Source: MFD04580-c1 sp963702995 (GTDB lineage Bacteria > Planctomycetota > Phycisphaerae > Tepidisphaerales > Tepidisphaeraceae). Taken from it: 64,000 bases of DNA. The DNA lies in assembly GCA_963702995.1 (NCBI GenBank), contig OY969783.1:1054001-1118000 (forward strand), given 5' to 3'. The first letter of the stretch is position 1; each line of letters begins with the position of its first letter. The notes beneath the pieces are model-generated. The model had not been told where the DNA came from and did not search any database. It saw only the letters and a program-made list of their open reading frames with translations. A program made the translations under genes and the position numbers. Below are positions 31,623 to 39,469 of the stretch, one piece after another.

Positions 31623-33017
31623 CTAGATCGAACTGAGCATCACCAGCGCGACGGTGGCGATGTACGCGGCGTAGGCGATCACGAGGCCGGCGGCCTCGAG
31701 TCGGGAGAAGGCCCAGCGACCCAGGGCCGCCGGGAGCAGCGCGAAGCCGATCACGGCCAGGACGATCACATCGACCCGCCAGACGCTGCGCGACAACGGA
31801 AGCGGCTGAGCGCCGGCGAAAAAGTCGCCAAAGGCCTTCACCGCGCCGGCTCCGCCCCAGACGCCCGCTCCGCCCGAGACGGCGGACATGCCGGACCGCA
31901 TCCACCAGAAGATCGCCACCATCGGCAGCAGCGCGAAGAGGTTCAGCAGCGCGACCACCGTCGCCGAGGCGGTCGCCTCGGCAGCACGCCCGCGGTACGC
32001 CTGCTCGGTTGAATCCGCGAGGAGCGGAAGCACGAGCATGGGGCTGAGGATCGTCGCCGAAAGCAGCCCGGCGCGGAGAACCCTGCCCCGCGTGTCCTCC
32101 TCGATCGACCCGACGACCACGGCCCGCGCCGCCACGACGACCAGCGCGACCGACGCGACCCACTGCGCCGAGCGGACGAGCAGCTCGCGCGACGCGTCTC
32201 GCGCGGGGCCGCCATCAGGTTCCGTGGCGAGCCCGTTGGTGGACGCTTGACTCGATCGCGCGATCGGTGGCGGATCAGACGCCATGGAGGCTTGCGAATG
32301 CGGCTCGGCGCCGGCGGCGGCCTGATCTCGGGCGGCGGCCTGATCTCGGGCGGCGGCCTGATCTCGCGCGGCGGCCTGATCTCGGGCGGCGGCCTGATCT
32401 CGGGCGAAGGTCTCAGCGCGGGCGGCGGTCTCGGCGAGCGGCGTGGCCAGCAGCTCCCGGGCTTCAAGCGACAACCCGGCCGCTCCGCCCGACGGCGAAG
32501 CCTCCGGCCGGGCGCCGTCGCGCCACACCCACAGCGCGGTCGCCCCGCAGATCAGCAGGATGCACGCCGGAAGCATTGGAAGCGTGCTGGAAAACCCCGC
32601 GATGAGCACGATCATCGCCGCGACCAGGAAGAACGGCCACGCACGCCGGGTGACGAGGAGCGGCGCTGCCGGGGCGATGTAGGTCACCATCCCCAGGACA
32701 AGGGACAGGGCCGCGACGGTCGATCCAAAAACCACACCGACCGCGATGTCAGCGCGTCCCATGGCCGTCGCCGTCCAGACAACCGCGACGATCGGGCACC
32801 AATACCCCAGTGCGGCCAGCGTCGGCCGATTGACGCCGATCGAATCGCGGCGGCCGGGGGCGAGAGCGCCGGCAGCGGCGCGCGTGCCGATATAAAGCCC
32901 GCCCGACCCCAACAGGAGCACCAGGAGCTCCGGCCCAGTCGCAACCTGAAGTTCGGTCGATACACCCGCGAGCGCGTGGAAAATGGGGTAAAGGGGCATG
33001 CCCTGCGGATAGTGCAT
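31623..33017 (-). CDS. Divergent CaCA-type (sodium/calcium exchanger-like) membrane protein
   Basis: About 464 residues with roughly ten hydrophobic segments. The first half contains GRADIAVGVVFGSTVAALSLVLG, which aligns with the alpha-repeat GxxDxxxGNxxGSNxxN of CaCA exchangers. The second half (GLLSATILSPMLVLPLLADS, then ATVVALLNLFALLPM) resembles the second alpha repeat. The Asn and acidic ligands are mostly replaced, so ion specificity is uncertain. Between the halves is a cytosolic loop with five copies of RDQAAA. The start is unsure: ATG 33017 or 32999, or 33140 immediately after the desulfurase stop. Confidence 0.6.
   Translation of the reverse strand: MHYPQGMPLYPIFHALAGVSTELQVATGPELLVLLLGSGGLYIGTRAAAGALAPGRRDSIGVNRPTLAALGYWCPIVAVVWTATAMGRADIAVGVVFGSTVAALSLVLGMVTYIAPAAPLLVTRRAWPFFLVAAMIVLIAGFSSTLPMLPACILLICGATALWVWRDGARPEASPSGGAAGLSLEARELLATPLAETAARAETFARDQAAARDQAAARDQAAARDQAAARDQAAAGAEPHSQASMASDPPPIARSSQASTNGLATEPDGGPARDASRELLVRSAQWVASVALVVVAARAVVVGSIEEDTRGRVLRAGLLSATILSPMLVLPLLADSTEQAYRGRAAEATASATVVALLNLFALLPMVAIFWWMRSGMSAVSGGAGVWGGAGAVKAFGDFFAGAQPLPLSRSVWRVDVIVLAVIGFALLPAALGRWAFSRLEAAGLVIAYAAYIATVALVMLSSI
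32315..32404. repeat. 18-bp in-frame tandem repeat (5 copies)
   Basis: Unit GGCGGCCTGATCTCGGGC repeated five times with a single C/G variant, encoding RDQAAA on the minus strand inside the loop of the CaCA-like protein. Probably expandable by slippage. Confidence 0.9.
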
Positions 33018-33142
33018 GCGGAACAGAGGTTTGTCCAGCGAACCGTGAGCGAGCGCGACGATGCGGGAAGTTTCCGCTTTGGCTCTCGTCCGCTTCCTTC
33101 GGATTTCGCGGCATTCGATTTTCCGCTTGAAGCCCGGCATTC

Positions 33143-34292
33143 TTAAACCGGCAACACCGCCCGCAGCCGCTTGATGACAGACGGCACCGTCTCCAGCGCC
33201 ATAGCCACGTCGGCTTCGGTGCTGTAGCGCGACAAGCTGAAGCGGATCGCCCCGTGGGCGAGCTTCCCGTCGATCCCCATGGCCTGGAGAACGTGTGACG
33301 GCTCGAGGCTTCCGCTGCTGCACGCCGCGCCGGCGCTGGCGGCGATGCCGCGCTCGCTGAGCAAGAGCAGGATCGCCTCGGCCTCCAGCCGCGGGAAACC
33401 GATGTTGGTCGTGTTGGGCAGCCGGTCGAGGACCGATCCGTTGACCTTCGCCCCGTCGATCCGCTCCAGGATGCCGCGCTCCAGGGCGTCACGGAGCGGC
33501 GCCACGCGGGAGGTCATCTGAGGCAACGCGGCCAGGGCGAGTGCGGCCGCCGCCCCCATGCCGACGATCCCGGGGACGTTCTCCGTCCCCCCCCGCCGCC
33601 CATTCTCCTGCGGGCCGCCGATCAGCAACGGGCGAATGCGAACGCCCCGCCGCGAGTACAACGCCCCCACGCCCTTGGGCCCGTGGAACTTGTGCGAGGC
33701 GAAGCTCATCGCGTCCACCCCCATCGCCTTTACGTCTGTGGGGATCTTGCTGACCGCCTGCGTGCCATCGCAATGGATGGGGACGTTCGCCGCGCGGCAG
33801 ATGGCGGCGATGCGGTCCATCGGGAAGAGCACGCCGGTTTCGTTGTTCGCCCAGAGGAGGGTGACCAGTGCCGTATCGCCGTTGACGGCGGCCGCGAAAG
33901 CGTTCAAATCCAGGGCCCCGTCCCGATCGACGGGGATCTGGACGACCTCTACCCCCTCCTTCGCAAGCTGGGCGGCACAGTTCGCGCGTCGCCGAGTGCT
34001 CGACCGAACTGGTGACGATGCGCCGCCGCGGGGCGCGGGCCGCCAGGAGGCCACGGATGACCGTATTGATCGCCTCCGTCCCCCCGCCGGTAAACGTCAG
34101 TTCGGAGTCGGCGCAGCCGACCAGGAGCGAGATCTGATGACGCGCCTCATCGATCGCTTGCCGCGATCGTTGCCCGAATCGGTGGACGCTGGAAGGGTTG
34201 CCGTACCACTCGGTGAGGTACGGCAGCATCGCCTGCACGGCCTCGGGCGCCGGCCGCGTCGTCGCGTTATTGTCCAGGTACGTCAGGTCCAT
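33143..34292 (-). CDS. Cysteine desulfurase, NifS/IscS type (frameshifted)
   Basis: PLP enzyme that releases sulfur from cysteine for Fe-S cluster and tRNA thiolation. Start ATG 34292: MDLTYLDNNATTRPAPEAV. The PLP lysine is in MSFASHKFHGPKGVGALY, the His in VTSSVEHSATREL, and the active-site Cys in AGAACSSGSLEPSHVL, the short-loop group I form. One extra base near 33972 (C run in TGTGCCGCCC) splits the gene; removal gives REL-CAQLAKEGVEVV, as expected. The corrected length is ~382 residues, typical. Followed by the membrane protein at 33017. Confidence 0.92.
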
Positions 34293-34414
34293 CGCACAAT
34301 GATCGTAGAACGTCGGCAGGCGAGACAGATCGATCAGCGCCCCCCATCGCATGAAGCTGCTTTTCATTCATTTCGAAACTTCTGACGCCAACTCGCGTTC
34401 CGGGGGCCACTTTC

Positions 34415-34420
34415 TATAAT
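34415..34420 (+). promoter_or_regulatory. Possible -10 box for the prenyl synthase gene
   Basis: Perfect TATAAT 78 bases before ATG 34498. No matching -35 sequence at 16-18 bases, so this is a weak call. Confidence 0.3.
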
Positions 34421-34497
34421 CCCGCGTCAAAACAGGCCGGGGTCAAGCCGGGCTCGACACGATCAGGCACAAGCGCCGCGCCGACTGGAGATGCGTT

Positions 34498-35481
34498 ATG
34501 ACAATCGGACTCGCCACCCTGACTGAAAGCATTCGGCCGCAACTGGCGGCCGTAGACCAGATGTTCCACCAGGAACTGGCGAGCGACCTCAAATGCGTCA
34601 ACACCCTCGTCAAACATGTTAGCCGCTTCCGCGGGAAGATGCTGCGGCCGTGCCTCGTCCTGCTCAGCGGCAGGGCCTGCGACCCCACCACCGAGCTTAG
34701 GCACGCCCACAACGTCATTGCGACCGTCGTCGAAATGGTCCACATGGCGACCCTGGTCCACGATGACGTCCTCGACGAGGCCGAGCTTCGCCGCAAGGGA
34801 GCGACGATCAACCACCTGCGCGGCAACGAGGCGGCCGTCCTCCTCGGCGACTACCTCATCAGCCACAGCTATCACCTCTGCTCCAGCCTCGAATCCCAAT
34901 ACGCCAGCCGCCTGATCGGCCGCACGACCAACCATGTTTGTGAAGGCGAACTGCTCCAGCTCGATAACCGAAACAACATCGACCTTGACGAAGAGACCTA
35001 CCTCAAGATCATCGAGCGGAAGACGGCAAGCCTCTGCGCCACCTGCTGCCTTCTGGGCGCGAAGCTTTCGGGCGGGAGCGATGAACAGCTCAAGGCGTTG
35101 GAGACGTACGGCCGGTCCATCGGGATCGCGTTCCAGATCCAGGACGACATCCTCGATCTCGTCGGCGACGCCGGATCCGTCGGCAAGACGCTTGGGATCG
35201 ACATCGAAAAATGCAAGCTGACGCTCCCCCTCATCCATTTCATGCGAACCGCCCCGCAGGAACATCGCGCGCTGCTCCGATCCCTGCTCACCAGCCCCGA
35301 CGCCGACAAGAGCGAGCGGATCCGGAACCTGATCCTCCCCAGCCCGTCCATCGAGTACGCACGGGCAAGGGCGCGGCAGCTCATCGATTGCGCGCGGGCG
35401 GCCCTGGACGTGCTGCCCGCAAGCGAATCGCGGAACGCCCTCGACATGATGGCGGAATTCGTGGTCGAGCGGCCGATGTAG
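34498..35481 (+). CDS. Long-chain polyprenyl diphosphate synthase
   Basis: 327 residues, trans-isoprenyl diphosphate synthase. First Asp-rich motif HDDVLDEAELRRKG with the following Arg pair, second motif FQIQDDILDLVGD, and GKMLRPCLVLLSG for substrate phosphate binding. Residues just before the first motif are Met-Ala-Thr-Leu-Val, small side chains consistent with a long product (C35-C50) such as the quinone tail. This fits with the menaquinone gene mqnA in the window. Could be ispB or hepT; specificity is not deducible. Divergent from the desulfurase gene. Confidence 0.92.
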   Translation: MTIGLATLTESIRPQLAAVDQMFHQELASDLKCVNTLVKHVSRFRGKMLRPCLVLLSGRACDPTTELRHAHNVIATVVEMVHMATLVHDDVLDEAELRRKGATINHLRGNEAAVLLGDYLISHSYHLCSSLESQYASRLIGRTTNHVCEGELLQLDNRNNIDLDEETYLKIIERKTASLCATCCLLGAKLSGGSDEQLKALETYGRSIGIAFQIQDDILDLVGDAGSVGKTLGIDIEKCKLTLPLIHFMRTAPQEHRALLRSLLTSPDADKSERIRNLILPSPSIEYARARARQLIDCARAALDVLPASESRNALDMMAEFVVERPM

Positions 35482-35565
35482 CCGCGGACCGAGTCGCGGG
35501 GTCGGAGCTCGAGTGCGAGACCCCGGGTCGGATCATGTCATGACGCAGGGTACTGAGATCGAAGT

Positions 35566-36855
35566 TCAAAGGACGCGACCTAGGTGATGGTTTTCGATTT
35601 GGTGGGTGATGACGTAGGTCGATACTTCGAATCGACCGGCCAACTCTTCCACATCTGACTGGCCAATTGCATTTCTCCGCATGCGTTCACGAATGAGCTT
35701 TTCCGGTGCCAGAAGCTTAGCGGCGAACGCGCGATTTCGCTTTTGCTTATCAGAGATCGCCGAGGATATCAATGCGGATGCGGAGTCTGACGAATGCAGA
35801 TATTCGTATAACGATCGGCAGAATGCGAAACGTTGAGTCAGCGCGTTCCCTTCCCGGATAAAGAACCCGGGGCTTCCAAACTCGTTTACGCCACTTATGC
35901 CTTCGAACCCTGACTGATTCGTTGCAGAATTGCCTATCGCATTAGCGATGGGATCATTCGGGCTTAACTCTTCGATATTAATGTGCTCTTTTGACTGAAT
36001 CTGGAGCAAGCGTCTAAATTCCCGAGCAGTTTGATACCCCTGTTCCCAAGGCAAGGAGGGCGTACCGATCTTCGTTAGATTTTGTTTGACGTTTTTGAGT
36101 TCTTTGAGATCAACGACCTGCGACGTTGCAAACTTTAGGCCGTCAATCACCCAAGCCAACTGCTTATCAAACTGTGTCACATCAACTGCCTCGAAGAAAT
36201 CGCCCAGGATGTCGCTGGCCAAAGCCGATGCGGCGCGGAGCACCTTCGACGAATCCTCCGCCGAGATGTCAAACGGATCCAGTCCCATCGCACCGGCCGC
36301 ATCGCAGAACGATTTCTCCTCGGCGCCCTGTTGAAGGATGCTGCTCCAATCGCTCTGCAGGCAAGTGCCGACAACGCCTTGTTCTTCCAGCCGACTCACG
36401 ACGCGATCGACGAATAGCTTCAGCGCCTCCTCGACCGTAGCGCTATCTAGGAATGAAGAGCCCTCTTGAATAAAGTTAACGCGCTCCCGTAATAAGGCCC
36501 TTTGCCTCCAAAGCATGGCGAAGCCGCCGTGCGTGGGATGTATTTCCAACCACGGCAGTGCGAAGCCCTCGGCCGCGAATCGAATGTTGTGCCGCCTCGC
36601 ATACATTTCGTCGCTCGTCCGACTCGGGACGCGGCATTCATGAAGGAGTGTCCACCAGTTCGAGACCACCCACTCCGCCACCGGATAAAGCGGACCGTAG
36701 ATTCCAGAGCGAATGCTGTTGAGCGTACGGTCGTAAACTTGCGTGACGTTCCACTTCCCGATGAGTATTTCGAGCCTCGACCAAGTTGCGCGAAGTTCTC
36801 TGCCGCGAGCGCCGCCGGGATCTTCCCATTCAATTTTGAAATCTAACGTGCTCAT
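35566..36855 (-). CDS. ImmA/IrrE-related protein lacking the HExxH motif
   Basis: 429 residues. The C-terminus QKRNRAFAAKLLAPEKLI ... ELAGRFEVSTYVITHQIENH matches the helix after the active site in ImmA/IrrE (DUF955) proteins. The place where RFxxAHELGHxxxH is expected reads QRFAFCRSLYEYLHSS, so the zinc-binding HExxH is lost. The N-terminal ~330 residues are unfamiliar; they include WVVSNWWTLLHECRVP and an acidic all-helical part. ATG 36855 overlaps the partner's TGA as ATGA, with GGAG upstream. Base composition is distinctly less GC-rich than the surroundings, suggesting horizontal transfer. Function unknown; defence or regulation is inferred. Confidence 0.7.
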   Translation of the reverse strand: MSTLDFKIEWEDPGGARGRELRATWSRLEILIGKWNVTQVYDRTLNSIRSGIYGPLYPVAEWVVSNWWTLLHECRVPSRTSDEMYARRHNIRFAAEGFALPWLEIHPTHGGFAMLWRQRALLRERVNFIQEGSSFLDSATVEEALKLFVDRVVSRLEEQGVVGTCLQSDWSSILQQGAEEKSFCDAAGAMGLDPFDISAEDSSKVLRAASALASDILGDFFEAVDVTQFDKQLAWVIDGLKFATSQVVDLKELKNVKQNLTKIGTPSLPWEQGYQTAREFRRLLQIQSKEHINIEELSPNDPIANAIGNSATNQSGFEGISGVNEFGSPGFFIREGNALTQRFAFCRSLYEYLHSSDSASALISSAISDKQKRNRAFAAKLLAPEKLIRERMRRNAIGQSDVEELAGRFEVSTYVITHQIENHHLGRVL

Positions 36856-37247
36856 TGGAAGTTCTCCGGCCACTCATCCTCTTTCAGCTCATATGCTTTG
36901 TATGACCCCTGGCCGGCGTTCACGACTCTGGCTTCGAATACGCGATCCCCTTCACGGTGCCAGACATATCTCGGGAAGTGCGCATGATCCCAATAAGCAC
37001 TGAACTGCCCGTCACGGATCGCTCGTCGAAGCCAGCCGTTGATATCGTTTAGCCGGCCTGCAAAGGATCTATCGCAGATCGTGGCATCTGCTCGTGGCCT
37101 GGGATCGCCGGCAAACGACGGCGCGTCCTTATGTTCAGGACTTCCGACGTAATGAGCCCGTTCGGCGACCGCCTCCAGATCAACGTCCTCGGGTGCTGGT
37201 CCGAAACGCCGTGCCGGTGCCTTTCGCTTTCGTGAAGGTGTCCTCAT
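36852..37247 (-). CDS. Small unknown protein coupled to the ImmA-like gene
   Basis: 131 residues. The N-terminus is basic (MRTPSRKRKAPARRFG). The core has YVGSPEHKDAPSFAGDPRPR-A-DATICD, then INGWLRRAIRDGQFSAYWD and FPRYVWHREGDRVFEARVVN. The conserved-looking SPEHK...PSFAG...PRADA pattern and the WP-rich end suggest a compact domain. I have the impression that this pattern occurs beside ImmA/IrrE-type genes in mobile regions elsewhere, but cannot name a family. ATG 37247 with AGGGA upstream. First gene of the two-gene low-GC module, translationally coupled to the next. Confidence 0.7.
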   Translation of the reverse strand: MRTPSRKRKAPARRFGPAPEDVDLEAVAERAHYVGSPEHKDAPSFAGDPRPRADATICDRSFAGRLNDINGWLRRAIRDGQFSAYWDHAHFPRYVWHREGDRVFEARVVNAGQGSYKAYELKEDEWPENFQ

Positions 37248-37383
37248 TGTTCCCTGTTCCCCACAATAGGATATCTGGTTCGCGAGCCATTGTCCCGCGC
37301 GAACCGGTCACTGAACGCCGAACGCAACGGCGAACACTTCGACGCGTCGAAGGCGGCAAGCTTTTGCTGGTAGGACCGATTCA

Positions 37384-37700
37384 GGGGGGCGTAGCTCATG
37401 AGCACGCACCACGTGTTTCTGGCCCCGTTCGACGGCGGTTGCCGCCGTCGGGTCGAGAAACAAAAGCGACGTCCCCTTGAATCGGTTCCTTTGGGCACCC
37501 GGAATGGGTGGGCCAAACGACGGCGGTGTTGCGGCTGCAACAGACGCTACGTCCCCACGGCGGCACCGGCCGTCGCGTGCGCCCAGAAGCACGTAGTGCG
37601 TGATCAAGAGCTACGTCCCCTTGATCGTCCCGTCCCCTTGAATCGGCCCAAGCCGCCTCCCAACGCGCCTATTTGCGGTCGGAAACGGGCAGGGACGTCC
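37384..37700. repeat. Imperfect inverted repeats with ACGTCCCCTTGAATCGG motifs
   Basis: A ~40-base segment starting GGGGCGTAGCTCATGAGC (37386-37424) recurs in inverted orientation at 37579-37620 with about 80% identity. The motif ACGTCCCCTTGA(A)TCG occurs near 37470, 37612 and 37626. Reading frames through it are probably not genes. It looks like a decayed REP- or MITE-like cluster. Confidence 0.55.
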
Positions 37701-37937
37701 CCGTCCTCGTCGGAAAGCGCGCCTGCCAGGTGAAAGACGCCTGCTCGTTTTCATCTCGCCGGAGTTCGTTCTTGGTGCCCTCACGGTCGAGTGGCGAGTT
37801 GGCAACCTGGCAATCTGCCCATCCAGTTAGTCGCGGAAGTCGCCGTCGTACGCCCCCATTCAGCCCGGAAGTTGGCGCGTCCGATCCAGAAACCAGCAGC
37901 AGCCCGATACGCGGCCCGCCGGTGAAAAGCCCCCTTA

Positions 37938-38039
37938 GGGTGCCATGTCCGACGCTCGCGTGGGCATGCTTCCATCTTCCTGCACAGACAGGTTTCAAGA
38001 ACGAACGAGCATGCCACGCAAGCGTGGGACATGGCACCC
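37938..38039. repeat. Long inverted repeat, ~31-bp arms
   Basis: Left arm 37938-37969 (GGGTGCCATGTCCGACGCTC...) and right arm 38009-38039 (...GTGGGACATGGCACCC) are complementary apart from two mismatches and one extra base, around a 39-base loop. It lies between the repeat cluster and the GH113-like gene. Confidence 0.75.
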
Positions 38040-38224
38040 GACGTGATGCGAACGGCATCGCCACAAAAGATGGCGGCATCGCGGCCGCCCTCTACACGAC
38101 CTTCTCTTTCCCGGCCCCCGATCAGCCCGTAAGATGCCTCCCTTCCGGTCGGCCACGCGGATACGGCGTCGCCCTTGGCCGCGGGGCGACGGTCTGTCGA
38201 TTTGGGTGCCCTATTGAGGTCTGC

Positions 38225-39364
38225 ATGAAGGGTCGTCTGCTGGTCATTACAGCCCTCGCGGTCTACGCGAGCGTCGTCGGTTGCGTGGTCTGGCCCGATC
38301 ACATGCCGTCGGCCTCTCACGGCGCGGGGGGCGGCGAGATCACGTCAGCCCGCAACCCGGGGAGCAGCACGAGCGGCCTCCCGGTGGACGAGCGGCACAC
38401 TAGGCTTGAAGGATTGCCCCTTCGCGGTGTCGCCCTCCAGATCCACGACGTCAATCGCATCCCGGATTACAAGAAGGCCATCGACGAGATCGCGGCCGTC
38501 GGGGCGGACACCGTCGAGTTGATCGTCTCCACGCGAATGGAAAACGGCACCAGCGCCCGAATCTTCCTCGACATTCGCGTCACCCCTTCGCCGGAGAAAC
38601 TGGGCGAGCTGATCGACTATGCCCAGAGCAAGAAGCTCCGCGTTGTCCTGATGCCGATCGTGCTGCTTGAATCGCCGCGCGGCAACGACTGGCGCGGGAC
38701 GATCAAGCCTGACAGCGGCTCCGGCTGGGGCGAATGGTTCGACAGCTATCGCGAGATGATGTTCCACTTCTGCACCGTCGCGGAATCGCGGAAGATCGAC
38801 CTGCTGGTGGTCGGGTCGGAACTGGTCAGCTCCGAAGAGCATGACCAGGAGTGGAACAAGACGATCAAGGCGATCCGCGAGCGGTTCCACGGGAAGCTGA
38901 CGTACTCCTCCAACTGGGACCACTACAACGCCGTCAACTTCTGGGACAAGCTCGACGTTATCGGCATGAACAGCTACTGGAAGCTGGGCGACAACAAGGA
39001 CGTCTCGCTGGAAGACATCCAGAAGCGCTGGCGCGAGATCCAAAAGGACCTGACCGCGTTCAGCAACAAGCAGGGAAAGCCGATCATCCTGCTCGAAGTC
39101 GGCTGGTGCAGCCTGGCCAACGCGGCCGACGAGCCCTGGGACTACACGCAGACCGAAAAGTCGCTCGACCTGGACCTGCAGCGGCGACTCTACGAAGGGT
39201 TCTTCCGGTCCTGGTTCGGCAACCCGATCCTGGCGGGCTTCATGATCTGGGAATGGAACACCGGCGAGGTCCCGCTGAACGACCGGGGCTACACGCCGCA
39301 CAACAAACCGGCCGAAAAAGTCCTGATGGACTGGATGGCGAAAGGCCCCTGGGAAGTCAGATGA
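38225..39364 (+). CDS. GH113-like glycoside hydrolase, lipoprotein
   Basis: 379 residues. Signal with lipobox (LAVYASVVGC). TIM-barrel similar to GH113 beta-mannanases: LRGVALQIHDV at strand 1, LLVVGSELVSSEEHDQEW (acid/base Glu after strand 4), YSSNWDHYNAVNFWDKLDVIGMNSYWKL split across strands 5-6, ILLEVGWCS (nucleophile Glu) and GFMIWEWNTG. Substrate is probably a beta-mannan or related glycan, by family inference. Start at ATG 38225, the only start that precedes a signal peptide. Confidence 0.82.
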   Translation: MKGRLLVITALAVYASVVGCVVWPDHMPSASHGAGGGEITSARNPGSSTSGLPVDERHTRLEGLPLRGVALQIHDVNRIPDYKKAIDEIAAVGADTVELIVSTRMENGTSARIFLDIRVTPSPEKLGELIDYAQSKKLRVVLMPIVLLESPRGNDWRGTIKPDSGSGWGEWFDSYREMMFHFCTVAESRKIDLLVVGSELVSSEEHDQEWNKTIKAIRERFHGKLTYSSNWDHYNAVNFWDKLDVIGMNSYWKLGDNKDVSLEDIQKRWREIQKDLTAFSNKQGKPIILLEVGWCSLANAADEPWDYTQTEKSLDLDLQRRLYEGFFRSWFGNPILAGFMIWEWNTGEVPLNDRGYTPHNKPAEKVLMDWMAKGPWEVR

Positions 39365-39469
39365 ACGGCGCGGCCGCCCGTTTCCCATTTCATCGCCGTG
39401 CCCCGATCAACCACGGCCCGCGGCCGGCGCATCATCCCCGCGGCCGGCCAGACACCCGCAAGCCAACAC

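Noticed and set aside
37308..37733. ORFs on both strands between the low-GC module and the GH113 gene
   Set aside because: They are translations of inverted repeats; no protein-family features and mirrored on both strands.
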